From: Sinomicrobium sp. | Lineage (GTDB): Bacteria; Bacteroidota; Bacteroidia; Flavobacteriales; Flavobacteriaceae | Direction of reading: 5' to 3' | NCBI GenBank assembly: GCA_029266035.1 | Contig: JAJUFH010000015.1 | Location: 1 to 64,000 of the forward strand | Length of the DNA stretch: 64,000 bases | Shown here: piece by piece, positions 63,222 through 64,000 of the stretch | Numbering within the stretch: the stretch's first letter is position 1 | Layout: every line of letters starts with the position of its first letter | Notes under the pieces: generated by a model | What the model saw: only the letters and a program-made list of their open reading frames with translations | The model's database searches: none | What the model was told of the DNA's origin: nothing | Position numbers and translations under genes: made by a program

Positions 63222-63854
63222 TTATACCGAAGCTTCTCTCAGAGCATAAGCACAAGTAAAACCTTCAAACTCGAGAAACGATATGCGGTATTTCCGAAGC
63301 CGATCTCTGTAGTGTATCCACGATGTGGTCTCTTTTTCTTCCAAAAGAAAAGGAATGACCTTGGTGTGATCTTTAAAACTCATACCCTTTACAGCAAAAA
63401 TCTTGTACAGGCTCTCTTTGGCACACCATATTACCGTCAGTTTCCTGACGATGTCTTCTTCGGTCAGATAACTGTACTCATAGTCTATAAATTTATCTGC
63501 GATAAGTGTTATTTTTTCACGCTGTTTCTCAATGTCTATCCCTACCGGAACACTGCTGATAATCACTGCGGAAAATTCGAAAGAATGCGTTATAGAGATG
63601 TGTTTACCATCGGTCAAGTGAGGTTTTCCGTTGAGGTCGTAGTAAAGATCTTTAGCCTCGTAACCCGCTTCCTTAAGCAAGTGTCGCACACTGAGAAACC
63701 CTCTGCGATGGATATCGGACTTCATTGAATTCACCCGTTGCAGGCATCTCGGGGTGGGATGTATATTTTGCAGTAACTCCTCGTAGCTCTCTTCTATTTT
63801 CCAAATCCGTATCGAGGTATCTTCACTTACTGTTATCGTCTTGTACAGCGGCAT
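63222..63854 (-). CDS. 4'-phosphopantetheinyl transferase superfamily protein
   Basis: About 210 residues from MPLYKTITVSEDTSIRIWKIEES. The open frame extends to a TTG at 63896, but the ATG at 63854 is preferred. It transfers the phosphopantetheine arm of coenzyme A to an acyl or peptidyl carrier protein. The magnesium/CoA site motifs are PVGIDIEKQREKI and WCAKESLYKIFAVKGMSFKDH, with ISITHSFEFSAVIIS before them. It is of the Sfp/HetI type, so its carrier may be fatty-acid ACP or a secondary-metabolism carrier. The closest gene downstream is the thiamine-binding protein, 68 bp away. Confidence 0.9.
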   Translation of the reverse strand: MPLYKTITVSEDTSIRIWKIEESYEELLQNIHPTPRCLQRVNSMKSDIHRRGFLSVRHLLKEAGYEAKDLYYDLNGKPHLTDGKHISITHSFEFSAVIISSVPVGIDIEKQREKITLIADKFIDYEYSYLTEEDIVRKLTVIWCAKESLYKIFAVKGMSFKDHTKVIPFLLEEKETTSWIHYRDRLRKYRISFLEFEGFTCAYALREASV

Positions 63855-63974
63855 AAAAATCCAATTCTGAAAGCCCTTAGGCTCTACATTAACCAACTCA
63901 TATCGAGTTCAAAGCCAAAAAATTTGCAAAACAAACTATAGGCTTCTATATTTTACATAGATAAAGTTATTCCT

Positions 63975-63982
63975 TAACTTTG
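63975..63982 (+). promoter_or_regulatory. -7 element for a gene beyond the window
   Basis: TAACTTTG matches TAnnTTTG on the plus strand. No coding sequence follows within the last 18 bases. No clear -33 element. It may serve a gene starting just outside the window. Confidence 0.3.
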
Positions 63983-64000
63983 CACCCTCTTTTTCTTCAA

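Overview
The window is a chromosomal segment from a member of the Bacteroidota, almost certainly class Flavobacteriia. The evidence is the complete Alternative Complex III operon (actABCDEF) followed directly by cytochrome c oxidase subunits II and I, several families largely confined to this phylum (DUF2723, DUF3127, DUF3341, DUF4301, ActB-type fusion proteins), two large TonB-dependent receptors, and promoters of the Bacteroidota type (TTG or TTTG, about 18-22 bp, then TAnnTTTG) in front of many genes. No transposase, integrase, phage gene, CRISPR array or known defence island was seen. Almost all of the window is ordinary core genome, so the less explained signals are in intergenic and leader DNA.

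Layout. 1-3600: 5' part of a glutamate dehydrogenase gene, then a histidine kinase/NtrC-type regulator pair. 3700-4950: small operon of an ArsR-type repressor, an SRPBCC protein and a DoxX-like membrane protein. 5044-5114: tRNA-Gln(UUG). 5360-10500: DUF2723 membrane protein, mscL, asd. 10700-14200: three-gene probable metal-uptake operon (CPVCDF-motif protein, TonB receptor, His/Asp-rich lipoprotein). 14258-22335: S9 peptidase, a thioredoxin-like protein without its cysteines, a metallophosphoesterase, a GH20 hexosaminidase and a malic enzyme. 22680-28240: LacI-family regulator, queG, ruvB and an acyl-CoA oxidase-like protein. 28300-39750: respiratory operon, all on the minus strand, transcribed actA-B-C-D-E-F-coxB-ctaD. 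39966-46837: SPOR protein, the rimP-nusA-infB operon, tag and aat. 46838-54540: a candidate small RNA, a DUF3127 protein, a flavin reductase, a histidine kinase with a zinc-ribbon partner, a HIT protein, greA, a degenerate Rieske-like lipoprotein and a second TonB receptor. 55115-59933: hybrid kinase, NtrC-type regulator and a small secreted PepSY-like protein. 60158-63854: DUF4301 protein, NadR-like kinase, PnuC-type transporter, thiamine-binding-like protein and a phosphopantetheinyl transferase.

How the parts work together. Quinol from central metabolism is oxidised by Alternative Complex III, which passes electrons through its haem subunits to the cytochrome c oxidase encoded in the same transcription unit. 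RimP, NusA and IF2 form the usual ribosome/transcription operon. Two separate NtrC-type (sigma-54 dependent) regulators each sit next to a plausible target: the first beside glutamate dehydrogenase, the second beside a small secreted protein.

Signals I think deserve most attention: (1) the hybrid kinase/NtrC regulator/PepSY-like protein module, with a 15-bp perfect inverted repeat over the start codon of the small protein and a promoter-like block shared with a second, non-coding site about 620 bp away; (2) a candidate small RNA of about 100 nt at 46921-47024 with its own promoter, an 8-bp closing stem and an intrinsic terminator; (3) terminator-like hairpins in the leaders of both rimP-nusA-infB and greA, operons for transcription elongation factors; (4) a sigma-54-like promoter with two direct repeats upstream of glutamate dehydrogenase; (5) several families of intergenic repeats. 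All regulatory calls were read by eye; no searches or folding programs were run.
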